Below, piece after piece: positions 13,919 through 21,035 of a stretch of DNA of 25,176 nucleotides. Below the pieces are notes generated by a model. The model saw only the letters and a program-made list of their open reading frames with translations. It was not told the DNA's origin and ran no database searches. The stretch is from a virus: positions 1-25,176 of IMG/VR virus record IMGVR_UViG_3300005511_000078; one strand, 5' to 3'. The position numbers were made by a program, and so were the translations under genes. How positions within the stretch are numbered: position 1 is the first letter of the stretch; each line of letters begins with the position of its first letter.

Positions 13919-14722
13919 ATGCGGATAGAACGCATTGGCGACGCCGTGCTTTACAACGGCGATTGCCTTGAGGTTATGGCGACCTTAGCCACTGTCGATC
14001 ACGTTATCGGCGATCCCCCGTATGAAAAGGAAGCACACAAAACGGGCAGGAGAACGCAGGCAAGCGTCAAGCACGGCGTGAATGCCGACTTGGACTTCGC
14101 CGCCATATCGGAGACGTTGCGAGACGATGTTTCAGCCGCTGCCCACCGTCTATCACGAGGGTGGGTTTTGTGGTTTTGCCAAGCTGAAGCCGTCGGCGAC
14201 TGGCGGGATTCGCTGGAATTGGCTGGCAGCAAATACAAGCGCGCCATGATCTGGGTTAAGCCTGACAGCACGCCGCAGCTGAACGGACAGATGCCAGCGC
14301 CCGGTTACGAGTCCATGCCGCTGGCTTGGTCCGGTGAAGGCCACAGCCGCTGGAATGCTGGCGGAAAGCGTGGCGTCTATACCCATCTGACCAACCAGCG
14401 TGACCGCGACGGCCGCCACCCCACCGAGAAGCCGATCCCGCTGATGCGCGAGCTTCTCCAGGACTTCACCAACCCTGGCCAGACCATCCTAGATCCGTTC
14501 ATGGGCAGCGGCACGACTGGCGTTGCATGCGCCAAGATGGGTCGGCGCTTTATTGGTGTCGAACTGGATCCAAAATACTTCGACGTCGCATGTGAGCGCA
14601 TCGCGAAGGCCTACGCGCAGGGCGATATGTTCGTCGAGGCGCCGCGGCGCAAAGAAAAGCCAGCCGATATGTTTGCTGCCAATGACAATTCACCGGCTGG
14701 TGACGTGGCAGGTGCAGCATGA
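13919..14722 (+). CDS. Orphan DNA adenine methyltransferase (DPPY type)
   Basis: This is a 267-residue protein. The catalytic motif IV D-P-P-Y is at 32-35 and the S-adenosylmethionine motif I (D-P-F-M-G-S-G-T-T) at 192-200. Catalytic motif first and SAM motif second is the beta class, as in CcrM and HinfI methylases. D-P-P-Y favours N6-adenine. The recognition sequence cannot be read. No restriction endonuclease partner lies beside it, so it probably protects phage DNA or alters gene expression. ATG 13919 has GGAG nine bases upstream; TTG 13916 is closer to optimal spacing and is a real alternative. It is coupled to the next gene by ATGA. Confidence 0.9.
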   Translation: MRIERIGDAVLYNGDCLEVMATLATVDHVIGDPPYEKEAHKTGRRTQASVKHGVNADLDFAAISETLRDDVSAAAHRLSRGWVLWFCQAEAVGDWRDSLELAGSKYKRAMIWVKPDSTPQLNGQMPAPGYESMPLAWSGEGHSRWNAGGKRGVYTHLTNQRDRDGRHPTEKPIPLMRELLQDFTNPGQTILDPFMGSGTTGVACAKMGRRFIGVELDPKYFDVACERIAKAYAQGDMFVEAPRRKEKPADMFAANDNSPAGDVAGAA

Positions 14723-15291
14723 GCACTCCAACGCTGGCATATCTGCGCGAATGCTTCTCATATGATTCCGTCACCGGAATTCTGTCTTGGCTGGCTAGGC
14801 CGGATAGCCACTTCAAATCCAAGAGGGCGGCAAACGCCTTCAATGGAAGGTATTTCGGCAAGCCCGCCGGCACAGTGACTGATGAAGGCTACCTTCGCGT
14901 CGGAATCAACCGAGCCTATTTTCTGGTCCATCGGATCATATGGGCGATGGCAAATGACATTGAGATGGCCGATCTTCCTGAAGAGGTTGACCATGAAGAC
15001 CTGAACCGCCTCAACAATAGACTTAGCAATCTTCGACCTGCTACGCACTACCAGAACATGCATAACGTTGCAGTGAAGAGCACAAACACATCTGGTTACA
15101 AAGGCGTAAATTGGAACGTCGGTGCGAATAAGTGGCTGGCTCGCATATGCATAAACGGCAAGAGAGTTTCCCTTGGATATTTCGACGACATTAAAGATGC
15201 TGCCGCCGCCAGAGCTGCCGCGCAACATCTTCATGGCGATTTCGCCAGGTTAACTGCCAACGACTATGCGCGCGAGATGGTGGCGGCATGA
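14719..15291 (+). CDS. HNH endonuclease with AP2 DNA-binding domain
   Basis: This is a 190-residue protein. The HNH part has H-R-I-I-W-A-M (His71), V-D-H-E-D (Asp91, His92) and N-R-L-N-N-R-L-S-N-L-R (Asn99/100). Residues 126-175 form an AP2 domain (S-G-Y-K-G-V-x-W, then K-W-L-A-R-I, then L-G-Y-F-D-D-I-K-D-A-A-A-A-R). This pairing is typical of free-standing homing endonucleases that spread between phages. It overlaps the methylase stop by four bases, so it was added without breaking its neighbours. It probably cuts a site in related phages that lack the gene. Confidence 0.9.
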   Translation: MSTPTLAYLRECFSYDSVTGILSWLARPDSHFKSKRAANAFNGRYFGKPAGTVTDEGYLRVGINRAYFLVHRIIWAMANDIEMADLPEEVDHEDLNRLNNRLSNLRPATHYQNMHNVAVKSTNTSGYKGVNWNVGANKWLARICINGKRVSLGYFDDIKDAAAARAAAQHLHGDFARLTANDYAREMVAA

Positions 15292-15665
15292 CAAAACTCC
15301 CCACCGGAAAATCCGTAACTCCCTTCACCCCAACCGTCGACGCCATAGGCGATCCCACCTGCTGCTTTGCCTGCGGCATGCGTGCCGTTGCGCTCGGCAT
15401 CAACCACAAACCAGGCGACCCGCAATATCTGTGCCGGAGGTGCATCGTGGCGATCGACGATTACAAGAAAATCCGCCGGCTCGACGAGTTTGAGCTCGCC
15501 GCCTTGGATGCTGGCGTGGACGCGGTCGGCGAATACATCAACGAACGCGGTCTGGGGCCCGACCTGTCGCTCTACGACGAGCTCGACCAGCGGATGTTGG
15601 TAAAAGCTGCGTGGGAAGGGTGCGCGCGCGGGCTGAGGGCTGCTTTGAAGGAGGCGCCGTTTTGA
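15288..15665 (+). CDS. DUF6511 family protein with zinc ribbon
   Basis: This is a 125-residue protein. A four-cysteine zinc ribbon is visible (C-C-F-A-C at 25-29 and C-R-R-C at 49-52). The rest matches the DUF6511 pattern: D-E-F-E-L-A-A-L-D-A-G, then G-E-Y-I-N-E-R-G, and a final helix A-W-E-G-C-A-R-G-L-R-A-A-L. No activity is known for the family. It is coupled to the HNH gene (ATGA) and to the cytosine methylase, whose TTG start lies inside its last codons. Confidence 0.7.
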   Translation: MTKLPTGKSVTPFTPTVDAIGDPTCCFACGMRAVALGINHKPGDPQYLCRRCIVAIDDYKKIRRLDEFELAALDAGVDAVGEYINERGLGPDLSLYDELDQRMLVKAAWEGCARGLRAALKEAPF

Positions 15666-16921
15666 TCCGCGTCCTAGACCTGTTCAGCGCGGCAGCCGGC
15701 GGCTGGTCGCTAGGCATGCATCGTGCTGGCTACCGCACCATCGCCGCATGCGAAGTCATTGACTGGCGGCGCGCCCTATATTCCGAGAACAATCCGGGAG
15801 TTCCTGTTTATGACGATGTCGCCACCCTTACAGCAGACAGACTTATTCGGGATGGTGTTGGACTTCCCGATATCGTCGTCGGCAGCCCACCGTGCCAGGA
15901 CATCAGCAGCGCCAACACCAAAGGCAAAGGCGTCGACGGAGAGCGTTCAAGCCTCTACTTCGAAGCCGTCCGCATCATCGACGAATGCAGACCTCGTTGG
16001 TTCGCTCTTGAAAATAGCGCTAATCTCCGAACTAGAGGCGCAGACCGGGTTATCGATGCACTGGCGGCAATCGGCTACACCTGCTGGCCATTCGTGGTTA
16101 GTGCTGGAGACGTCGGTGCCAACCACGAACGCAAGCGAAGCTGGCTTGTCGGGTTCAATCTTTCACACGCCGACGACCAAGGCCAATTTCGCCGCGCTGA
16201 GTATGCAGAAATGGAAATCGTGCGGACCTTGGCGAGCACTCCTGGCGACGCCACGCAAGACGGACGCGGACAGGGGTGGGAGAGGGGACGTGCTGAGCCA
16301 ACTGAGGGGCTACCCGTCGAAGCATGCGGGGATGCCCCGCTATCTTCCGACGCCAGTGGCGAACGACGGGAAACTGGAGCCGTGGTCGGAAGCTTATGCG
16401 CGCCGACGGTCTCCGAAACTGGACGCACTAATGGACGGGGCGATGCGTTTGGAAACCCTGCCAACTCCAACGAAGCGCGACAAGCGGATGGACGGGTGGA
16501 GCCCGGCTTACGACAAGCGCAAGAGCCCGACGATGGACGCGGTGATGGATGGAGCGATGACGGGGAGAGCTTCGGACAAATGGGCAGGGGCGCGTGCCCT
16601 AGCTCAACTCCTGCAGAGCCATGGGCTGACTGGAACGGCGGCCTTGCCCATCACTTACGGGTGGATGATGGGCTATCCGGCTGGGTGGCTCAGTCGCGCA
16701 TTGCGGTTGGCGGTCCAAGGGGGACGGTTGCAGCTAGCCTTATCGTCGAAGCGTTCGGCGACGCCGTCTGCCCGCAAATCCCCGAAGCCATCGGCAGAGC
16801 CATTATAAGGGTGGAGCGCGCACTTGCCGCCATCACCCAAAACGAAAAACCCGCCGCTGCCAATAATAATGACAACGACGGGGTGCGTGATGAAAACAAT
16901 ACTAAAAATGCTGCCGCTTAA
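15662..16921 (+). CDS. Cytosine-C5 DNA methyltransferase, unusual recognition region
   Basis: This is a 419-residue protein. Motif I is D-L-F-S-A-A-A-G-G (6-14), the catalytic loop is G-S-P-P-C-Q (Cys78), motif VI is E-N-S (117-119), motif VIII is N-H-E-R-K-R-S-W, and a motif X-like F-G-D-A-V-C-P-Q-I-P-E-A-I-G lies near the end. It should methylate cytosine at C5 in a specific site. TTG 15662 is the start because AAGGAGG lies seven bases upstream. The middle (about 16164-16700) is low-complexity in this frame, whereas the +1 frame, open from 15723 to 16808, reads like the recognition region of related phage methylases (T-P-T-T-K-A-N, L-P-T-P, W-M-M-G-Y-P-A-G-W). Compensating frameshifts or alternative-frame use are possible. 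There is no restriction partner. Confidence 0.8.
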   Translation: MIRVLDLFSAAAGGWSLGMHRAGYRTIAACEVIDWRRALYSENNPGVPVYDDVATLTADRLIRDGVGLPDIVVGSPPCQDISSANTKGKGVDGERSSLYFEAVRIIDECRPRWFALENSANLRTRGADRVIDALAAIGYTCWPFVVSAGDVGANHERKRSWLVGFNLSHADDQGQFRRAEYAEMEIVRTLASTPGDATQDGRGQGWERGRAEPTEGLPVEACGDAPLSSDASGERRETGAVVGSLCAPTVSETGRTNGRGDAFGNPANSNEARQADGRVEPGLRQAQEPDDGRGDGWSDDGESFGQMGRGACPSSTPAEPWADWNGGLAHHLRVDDGLSGWVAQSRIAVGGPRGTVAASLIVEAFGDAVCPQIPEAIGRAIIRVERALAAITQNEKPAAANNNDNDGVRDENNTKNAAA

Positions 16922-16966
16922 CTTCCTTGGTAGCGTTCTAACCCGTAAACGCACTACTGTCAATAT

Positions 16967-16979
16967 ACAAATTTGTCAA
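16967..16979. promoter_or_regulatory. Putative repressor operator, site 4
   Basis: This is the 13-mer ACAAATTTGTCAA, ending six bases before the GAGGAG Shine-Dalgarno of the GIY-YIG gene. A TATACA hexamer (16964-16969) overlaps its left end and could be a -10, but no good -35 stands at the right distance. The repressor bound here would block initiation or elongation into the primase module. Confidence 0.5.
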
Positions 16980-16995
16980 GAAATGAGGAGTGCTG

Positions 16996-17628
16996 ATGCA
17001 GCCGCTTGAACGACCACCGAGCATAGAAATTATGGAAGCCAACGTGATTGAGGATCAGACTGGCAGCACTTTAGTCATGTGCGCAGATGACGAAGGTCAG
17101 ATTCTGCGGATGGAGGTTCGCGTCCTCGATAACGACTACCAGAGAAATTTGCGTGGTCAGAGCGCGCTGCATTATCTGCTCGGTGAACTCGGCATGATGC
17201 ATATCGATCGACCAGAGGATCTAGTATCAAAAAGATTGCACCGATGGGCGTGGGAAAAGGTTGCATCGATCGCGACACCGAAAACAACGCCTGCAGATGT
17301 GCAGCCAATCCAGATATCACCGCGGAGTGACAAGCCTAGTGATGGTCGGTTTGTCTACGTGATTTCATGCGAAGGTAGTGATCCGCCGCTGTGTAAGATC
17401 GGCATCGCCGGATCACCAGAGAAGCGCGTCAGACAGCTTTCGACGTCTAGCCCACATCATCTCAGGCTTGAAATGGCCAGGTACTCAGACCGAGCGCGCG
17501 CAGTGGAAGCTGCCGCGCATTCGCATTTTTCGCACGCGCGACGGAACGGCGAGTGGTTCGAAGTATGCGCAACCGAGGCGATCAGCTTCGTCAACTGTGA
17601 AATTACTCAGATGCGGAAAGCAGCATAA
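16996..17628 (+). CDS. GIY-YIG / T5orf172-like protein
   Basis: This is a 210-residue protein. Residues 117-190 match the T5orf172/MUG113 branch of GIY-YIG nucleases: G-R-F-V-Y-V-I, then C-K-I-G-I-A-G-S-P-E-K-R-V-R-Q-L, then R-A-V-E-A-A-A-H-S-H-F, then N-G-E-W-F-E-V. The N-terminal 110 residues form a separate domain of unknown type. It could be a DNA nicking or cleaving enzyme. ATG 16996 is chosen because GAGGAG ends five bases upstream; GTG 16990 overlaps that signal. It is coupled to the primase by TAATG, and both are downstream of operator site 4. Confidence 0.75.
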   Translation: MQPLERPPSIEIMEANVIEDQTGSTLVMCADDEGQILRMEVRVLDNDYQRNLRGQSALHYLLGELGMMHIDRPEDLVSKRLHRWAWEKVASIATPKTTPADVQPIQISPRSDKPSDGRFVYVISCEGSDPPLCKIGIAGSPEKRVRQLSTSSPHHLRLEMARYSDRARAVEAAAHSHFSHARRNGEWFEVCATEAISFVNCEITQMRKAA

Positions 17629-19787
17629 TGGCCAAGCTAAACTTCAAGGTTCCGCCGATCTCGCTCAATCGTGCGCCGATAGACGTCGCTCTGTCCTACG
17701 TATCCGCCGGGATACCCGTTTTCCCGTGCCGCGAGGAGCCGTCGGAAGGAATCGATTACTCCACCGGTGAAGTGATCGAGTTTGCGGAGAAGGCTCCGTA
17801 CACATCGGACGGCCTTCGCGGCGCGACTACGTCCACTCGCATCGTAAATATCCTGTTTGGCGAACGGCATACGGGCGCTGCAATTGGTGTGCCCACTGGC
17901 GAGAAGCTCGGCGGATGGGTTCTAGATCTGGATCGACACGGCGACCGAGACGGCCACGAATGGCTGAAGGAGATGGAGGCTATTCATGGCGAGTTGCCGG
18001 AAACCCCGAGGGCGAAGACAGCCAACGGTGGCACCCACATCTTCTTCAGGCATGTTCCCGGCATCCGAAACCGAGCGGCCATAGCGCCTGGGGTCGATAC
18101 GAGGGGTGACGGCGGGTACATTCTGAGTCCTGGCTCTGTGATGGCAGACGGTCGGCGTTACGAATGGCTGGACTGGCAGGGCGATGGGGTCCCAGAGTTC
18201 GCCGAGGCACCGGCATGGCTCGTCGACATGGTTATCACCAAGGCGCCACCACCGGCTGAGACCAAACCACGGGAATACACTTACCAACCAGAAGATGACG
18301 GGGCGGCTAGATACTTCTCTCGGGCGTTCGAACTGGAGCTATCAGCACTCGCTAGTCAGCCGACTGGCGGTCGCGGTCAAAAGCTGTTCGCCAGCGCGTG
18401 CTCTATCGGCGAGATCGTCGCAACCGGTAATATCTCGCGGTCTGACGCAGAGGAAGGCCTTATCGATGCCGCCCGTGCCAATGGCCTGGTAGCGAAGGAC
18501 GGTGAGCGGCAATGCTGGGACAAGATCAAGCGCGGCCTCGACAAGACGGCCAATTCACCGCGGCAACTGCCAGAGCGAGAATACGAAAACGACAATACGC
18601 CGGTGGACTCCGAGGGGATCAGCCGCATGGCTAAGAACACCATGGAGCGGAAGCGGCGAGAGGAGGCGGGAGATGCGTCGCCAGTAGAAGAACAGCCAAG
18701 CCGAGAGCAGCCGGCGCCAACCGAATCAACGGCGCCAAAAAAGCGTGAGCGTTTCGAACTGACATGGTTCGACGCGATCGAGGAGGGCCGACCGAAAGAG
18801 ACGATCCTGAAGGGCTGGCTGGGCGTCGGTGAATTCACCACCATCTCTGGCCTTCCTGGCACGGGCAAGAGTGTCGTGACCACCGATCTGGCGTGCCACA
18901 TCGCGGCTGGCATGGATTGGCACGGCATCAGGGTTCAGCAAGGCCTCGTCGTCTATGTCGCAGCAGAGCGCAAGAAACTGACCGAGCGGCGCATGATGGC
19001 CTTCCGTAAGCATCATGAAGTGAAAGATGTTCCACTGCTCGTCGTGGGCGGCATGCTTGACTTCACCCGCGACCAGAAGGACGCGGAGGAGATAGTCAAG
19101 GTTATCAAGGATGCCGAGACTATCACCGGTCACAAGTGTGTATGGGTGATTATCGACACCCTTACACGTGTCTTCGGTGCCGGCGACCAGAACGCATCAA
19201 AGGATATGGTGAAATTCGTCAGGTCTTGCGATTTCATCCTGACGGAGACGAAAGCGCACGTTACGGCCATTCACCACAGCGCCTGGAACGGCGAGCGAGG
19301 GAAGGGAGCCATCGACTTGGACGGTGCCGTGGACGCCTCGTTCATGGTCAAGAAGGATGGCAACAAGCATAGGCTAGTCTGCGACGGCACCAACGACGGC
19401 GAAGACGGGGATGTACTGACATTCACAATGAAGTCGATACAGATCGGTATGGACGAGGAGGGCGAGCCAACCACGGCGCCTGTCGTGGTGCCTGCCGACA
19501 TGATGGGCCCAGGCGAGCGTTTGACCGAGAGCATCAAAGGACACAGCGCCAGGGCGCTAGAAATCCTGCATGATCTAATCGGCTCCGTAGGCATTCCTCC
19601 CGAAGGCCCGCACTTCCCTGATAGCGTGCTCGTAGTCAAGGAGGAGACATGGCGTCAGGCGTTCTATGCCGACGACACCAAGGGCACAAAACAGGACACG
19701 CTGAGGGCTCGTTTCAAGCGAGCTCATGCATCGCTAGTGGAGACAAGGAAAGTGTCTCAGGTGGGTGAATGGGTGTTCCCGAGTTAG
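17628..19787 (+). CDS. Primase-polymerase / RepA-like helicase fusion
   Basis: This is a 719-residue protein. The N-terminal 190 residues are a bifunctional primase-polymerase (Prim-Pol) domain: G-I-P-V-F-P-C, K-A-P-Y, catalytic V-L-D-L-D (Asp100, Asp102), T-A-N-G-G-T-H, and G-V-D-T-R-G-D-G-G-Y-I. After a charged linker (about 320-375) comes a RecA-like helicase domain with Walker A G-L-P-G-T-G-K-S (408-415), Walker B I-I-D-T (Asp510) and the H-V-T-A-I-H-H-S sensor segment. It should prime and unwind phage DNA at initiation. A dense heptamer cluster starts immediately after its stop, a natural origin for this protein to act on. It is coupled to the GIY-YIG gene. Confidence 0.9.
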   Translation: MAKLNFKVPPISLNRAPIDVALSYVSAGIPVFPCREEPSEGIDYSTGEVIEFAEKAPYTSDGLRGATTSTRIVNILFGERHTGAAIGVPTGEKLGGWVLDLDRHGDRDGHEWLKEMEAIHGELPETPRAKTANGGTHIFFRHVPGIRNRAAIAPGVDTRGDGGYILSPGSVMADGRRYEWLDWQGDGVPEFAEAPAWLVDMVITKAPPPAETKPREYTYQPEDDGAARYFSRAFELELSALASQPTGGRGQKLFASACSIGEIVATGNISRSDAEEGLIDAARANGLVAKDGERQCWDKIKRGLDKTANSPRQLPEREYENDNTPVDSEGISRMAKNTMERKRREEAGDASPVEEQPSREQPAPTESTAPKKRERFELTWFDAIEEGRPKETILKGWLGVGEFTTISGLPGTGKSVVTTDLACHIAAGMDWHGIRVQQGLVVYVAAERKKLTERRMMAFRKHHEVKDVPLLVVGGMLDFTRDQKDAEEIVKVIKDAETITGHKCVWVIIDTLTRVFGAGDQNASKDMVKFVRSCDFILTETKAHVTAIHHSAWNGERGKGAIDLDGAVDASFMVKKDGNKHRLVCDGTNDGEDGDVLTFTMKSIQIGMDEEGEPTTAPVVVPADMMGPGERLTESIKGHSARALEILHDLIGSVGIPPEGPHFPDSVLVVKEETWRQAFYADDTKGTKQDTLRARFKRAHASLVETRKVSQVGEWVFPS

Positions 19788-19788
19788 G

Positions 19789-20024
19789 CCAGACAGACCA
19801 GACAAAGCCAGACATGTCTGGGTATGTCTGGCCAGACAATTCGATGTCGCTAATATACACAAATGTCTGGCCTAAATGTCTGGCCTAAACCCCAGAAACG
19901 ACAGGCCAGACATACCCAGACAAAACAGAAATGTCTGGGTCTAGTCTAATAAAAACAACAGCTTAGCGGATACCCAGACATTTAGCGTTTTCTTATATTG
20001 TCTGGTGAGCATCCTACCCAGACA
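19789..20024. repeat. 14-copy CCAGACA heptamer cluster, candidate replication origin
   Basis: CCAGACA or its complement TGTCTGG occurs 14 times in 236 bases. Forward copies start at 19789, 19798, 19808, 19832, 19906, 19916, 19974 and 20018. Reverse copies start at 19815, 19825, 19864, 19877, 19932 and 19999. Two pairs abut as 14-base perfect palindromes (19808-19821 and 19825-19838), and 19861-19886 is a 13-base tandem duplication (AAATGTCTGGCCT twice). AT-rich stretches lie between copies (around 19845-19865, 19945-19960 and 19980-20000). Placement directly behind the primase-helicase suggests an iteron-type origin; a regulator-binding array is the alternative. Confidence 0.75.
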
Positions 20025-20030
20025 TCATTC

Positions 20031-20050
20031 CCCCTTTCTTTAGAAAGGGG
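20031..20050 (+). terminator. 8-bp hairpin after heptamer cluster
   Basis: CCCCTTTC (20031-20038) pairs perfectly with GAAAGGGG (20043-20050) across the loop TTTA. Flanking sequence GACAT/ATGTC extends the stem imperfectly. No U-tract follows, so it may be a weak terminator, an origin hairpin or an RNA-stability element. The remaining sequence up to 20137 holds no gene, only the leader of the VRR-NUC gene. Confidence 0.4.
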
Positions 20051-20137
20051 ATGAATGTCGGGGTGCTTGTCGGGCTTTTGAAGAGAAGAAAAAATCTGGC
20101 CTCACCAGCCGCTACCAACCACCACAGGAGACCAACG

Positions 20138-20683
20138 ATGGCCAAGACCACCACCAAGACAACAGCCAAGAAAAAGCGCACCATTCAGACGACCCGCATC
20201 AATGGTGCCAAGGTTCGCCTGGTCACCGGAGTAGACGGTAAGATCACGGTCAAGCCGGCACCGATCGACGAATGGATTTTGCAGGCGGCTGCGGTTCGTG
20301 CTCTGAAGTCAATGCCGGAATACGCTGACGAGGCACTCGCGGTTGCCGATAACGACAATGCTGGGTGCCCGAGCTTCACTATAGCAGGCGACATGAACGG
20401 CGACTATCGAAGCATGCGAGCAGCGGTGAAGGCGCAGGCGACCGGCATTGCAGCAGGTGATCCCGATTTGCGAGTTTACCTGCCTGGCGGCGTGCTGCGC
20501 CTTATCGAGTACAAGAACGCGGAAGGCACGTTTACGGCAAGCCAGAAGAAGCGCCACCCGCTACTCATGGCTCTGGGGCATCCTGTCGTGACGGTGAAGA
20601 TCGCTACAGAGGAAGAAGCCGCAGCGCGAACCGTAGAGCTCGTACGTGGGTGGCTTGCTGAAGCTAGCGACAAAGCCGCTTGA
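20138..20683 (+). CDS. VRR-NUC domain nuclease
   Basis: This is a 181-residue protein. Residues 95-160 match the VRR-NUC fold, a PD-(D/E)XK variant: A-G-D-P-D (Asp108, Asp110), R-L-I-E-Y-K (Glu124, Lys126), Q136 in T-A-S-Q-K-K, and a closing A-L-G-H-P-V-V-T-V. Stand-alone phage VRR-NUC proteins are candidate Holliday-junction or flap nucleases. The N-terminal 20 residues are Lys/Thr-rich and probably bind DNA non-specifically; residues 25-95 form an unrecognised domain. ATG 20138 is fixed by the leader with AGGAG. Its TGA stop codon lies inside operator site 5. Confidence 0.85.
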   Translation: MAKTTTKTTAKKKRTIQTTRINGAKVRLVTGVDGKITVKPAPIDEWILQAAAVRALKSMPEYADEALAVADNDNAGCPSFTIAGDMNGDYRSMRAAVKAQATGIAAGDPDLRVYLPGGVLRLIEYKNAEGTFTASQKKRHPLLMALGHPVVTVKIATEEEAAARTVELVRGWLAEASDKAA

Positions 20684-20716
20684 CAAATTTGTAGAATGCA
20701 CGTAGAAAGCTAATAT
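20680..20716 (+). promoter_or_regulatory. Operator site 5 with promoter
   Basis: The reverse-oriented 13-mer is at 20680-20692. Two promoter readings overlap it: TTGACA (20680-20685) with TAGAAA (20703-20708), spacer 17; or TTGTAG (20689-20694) with TAATAT (20711-20716), spacer 16. In both the operator covers the -35. The promoter would drive the small secreted protein gene. Confidence 0.6.
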
Positions 20717-20770
20717 ACGCATTCCACAGCAACCAGCCGCCTAGCGGCCCACCACACAGAGGAGACCAAC

Positions 20771-21001
20771 ATGATCCGCATCCTTATCGCAGCAGCACTA
20801 ATCGCCATTCCGTTCAGCGCCAACGCCCAGGCCGTCGTCAGCAACGACTGCCAGCTGTCGCGCTTCATCGAAGCCTACGCATGGCAGGCCGTTGACGACG
20901 CAGAGCGCAACAACGTCTCTGCGTCACTCAAGAACGGCCTGCGTGTCTATCTGCGAACCGTCCAGCAGCAGACGAAGAAGGTTTGCCGCACGCAAGCTTG
21001 A
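20771..21001 (+). CDS. Small secreted protein with two cysteines
   Basis: This is a 76-residue protein. Residues 1-19 are a signal peptide with a hydrophobic core (I-L-I-A-A-A-L-I-A-I-P-F) and an A-N-A signal peptidase I site before Gln20. The mature part, about 57 residues, is helical by composition and has Cys27 and Cys72, one near each end, which could form a disulfide in the periplasm. No family is recognised. It has its own promoter and operator upstream and another operator that begins in its stop codon, so it is a repressor-controlled single gene. A role at the envelope, such as blocking another phage or changing adsorption, is possible but unsupported. Confidence 0.65.
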   Translation: MIRILIAAALIAIPFSANAQAVVSNDCQLSRFIEAYAWQAVDDAERNNVSASLKNGLRVYLRTVQQQTKKVCRTQA

Positions 21002-21035
21002 CAAATTTGTCATTTGTCGTTGAAAACCTTATATA
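20998..21035 (+). promoter_or_regulatory. Operator site 6 with strong promoter
   Basis: The reverse-oriented 13-mer is at 20998-21010. TTGTCA (21007-21012) and TATATA (21030-21035) are exactly 17 bases apart, one of the best promoter-like pairs in the window, with the operator overlapping the -35. The promoter would serve the gene at 21066. The stop codon of the upstream gene (20999-21001) lies within the operator. Confidence 0.65.

Noticed and set aside
15723-16808. A 361-codon plus-strand ORF as an independent gene
   Set aside because: Its N-terminal third is not protein-like and overlaps the methylase catalytic motifs in another frame, with no Shine-Dalgarno at 15723. Only its middle to C-terminal part is of interest, and that is reported as a finding about the methylase.
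19789-20024. CRISPR array
   Set aside because: The repeats are 7 bases long, in both orientations and irregularly spaced, with no uniform spacers and no cas operon; the Cas4-like gene is an isolated phage nuclease.
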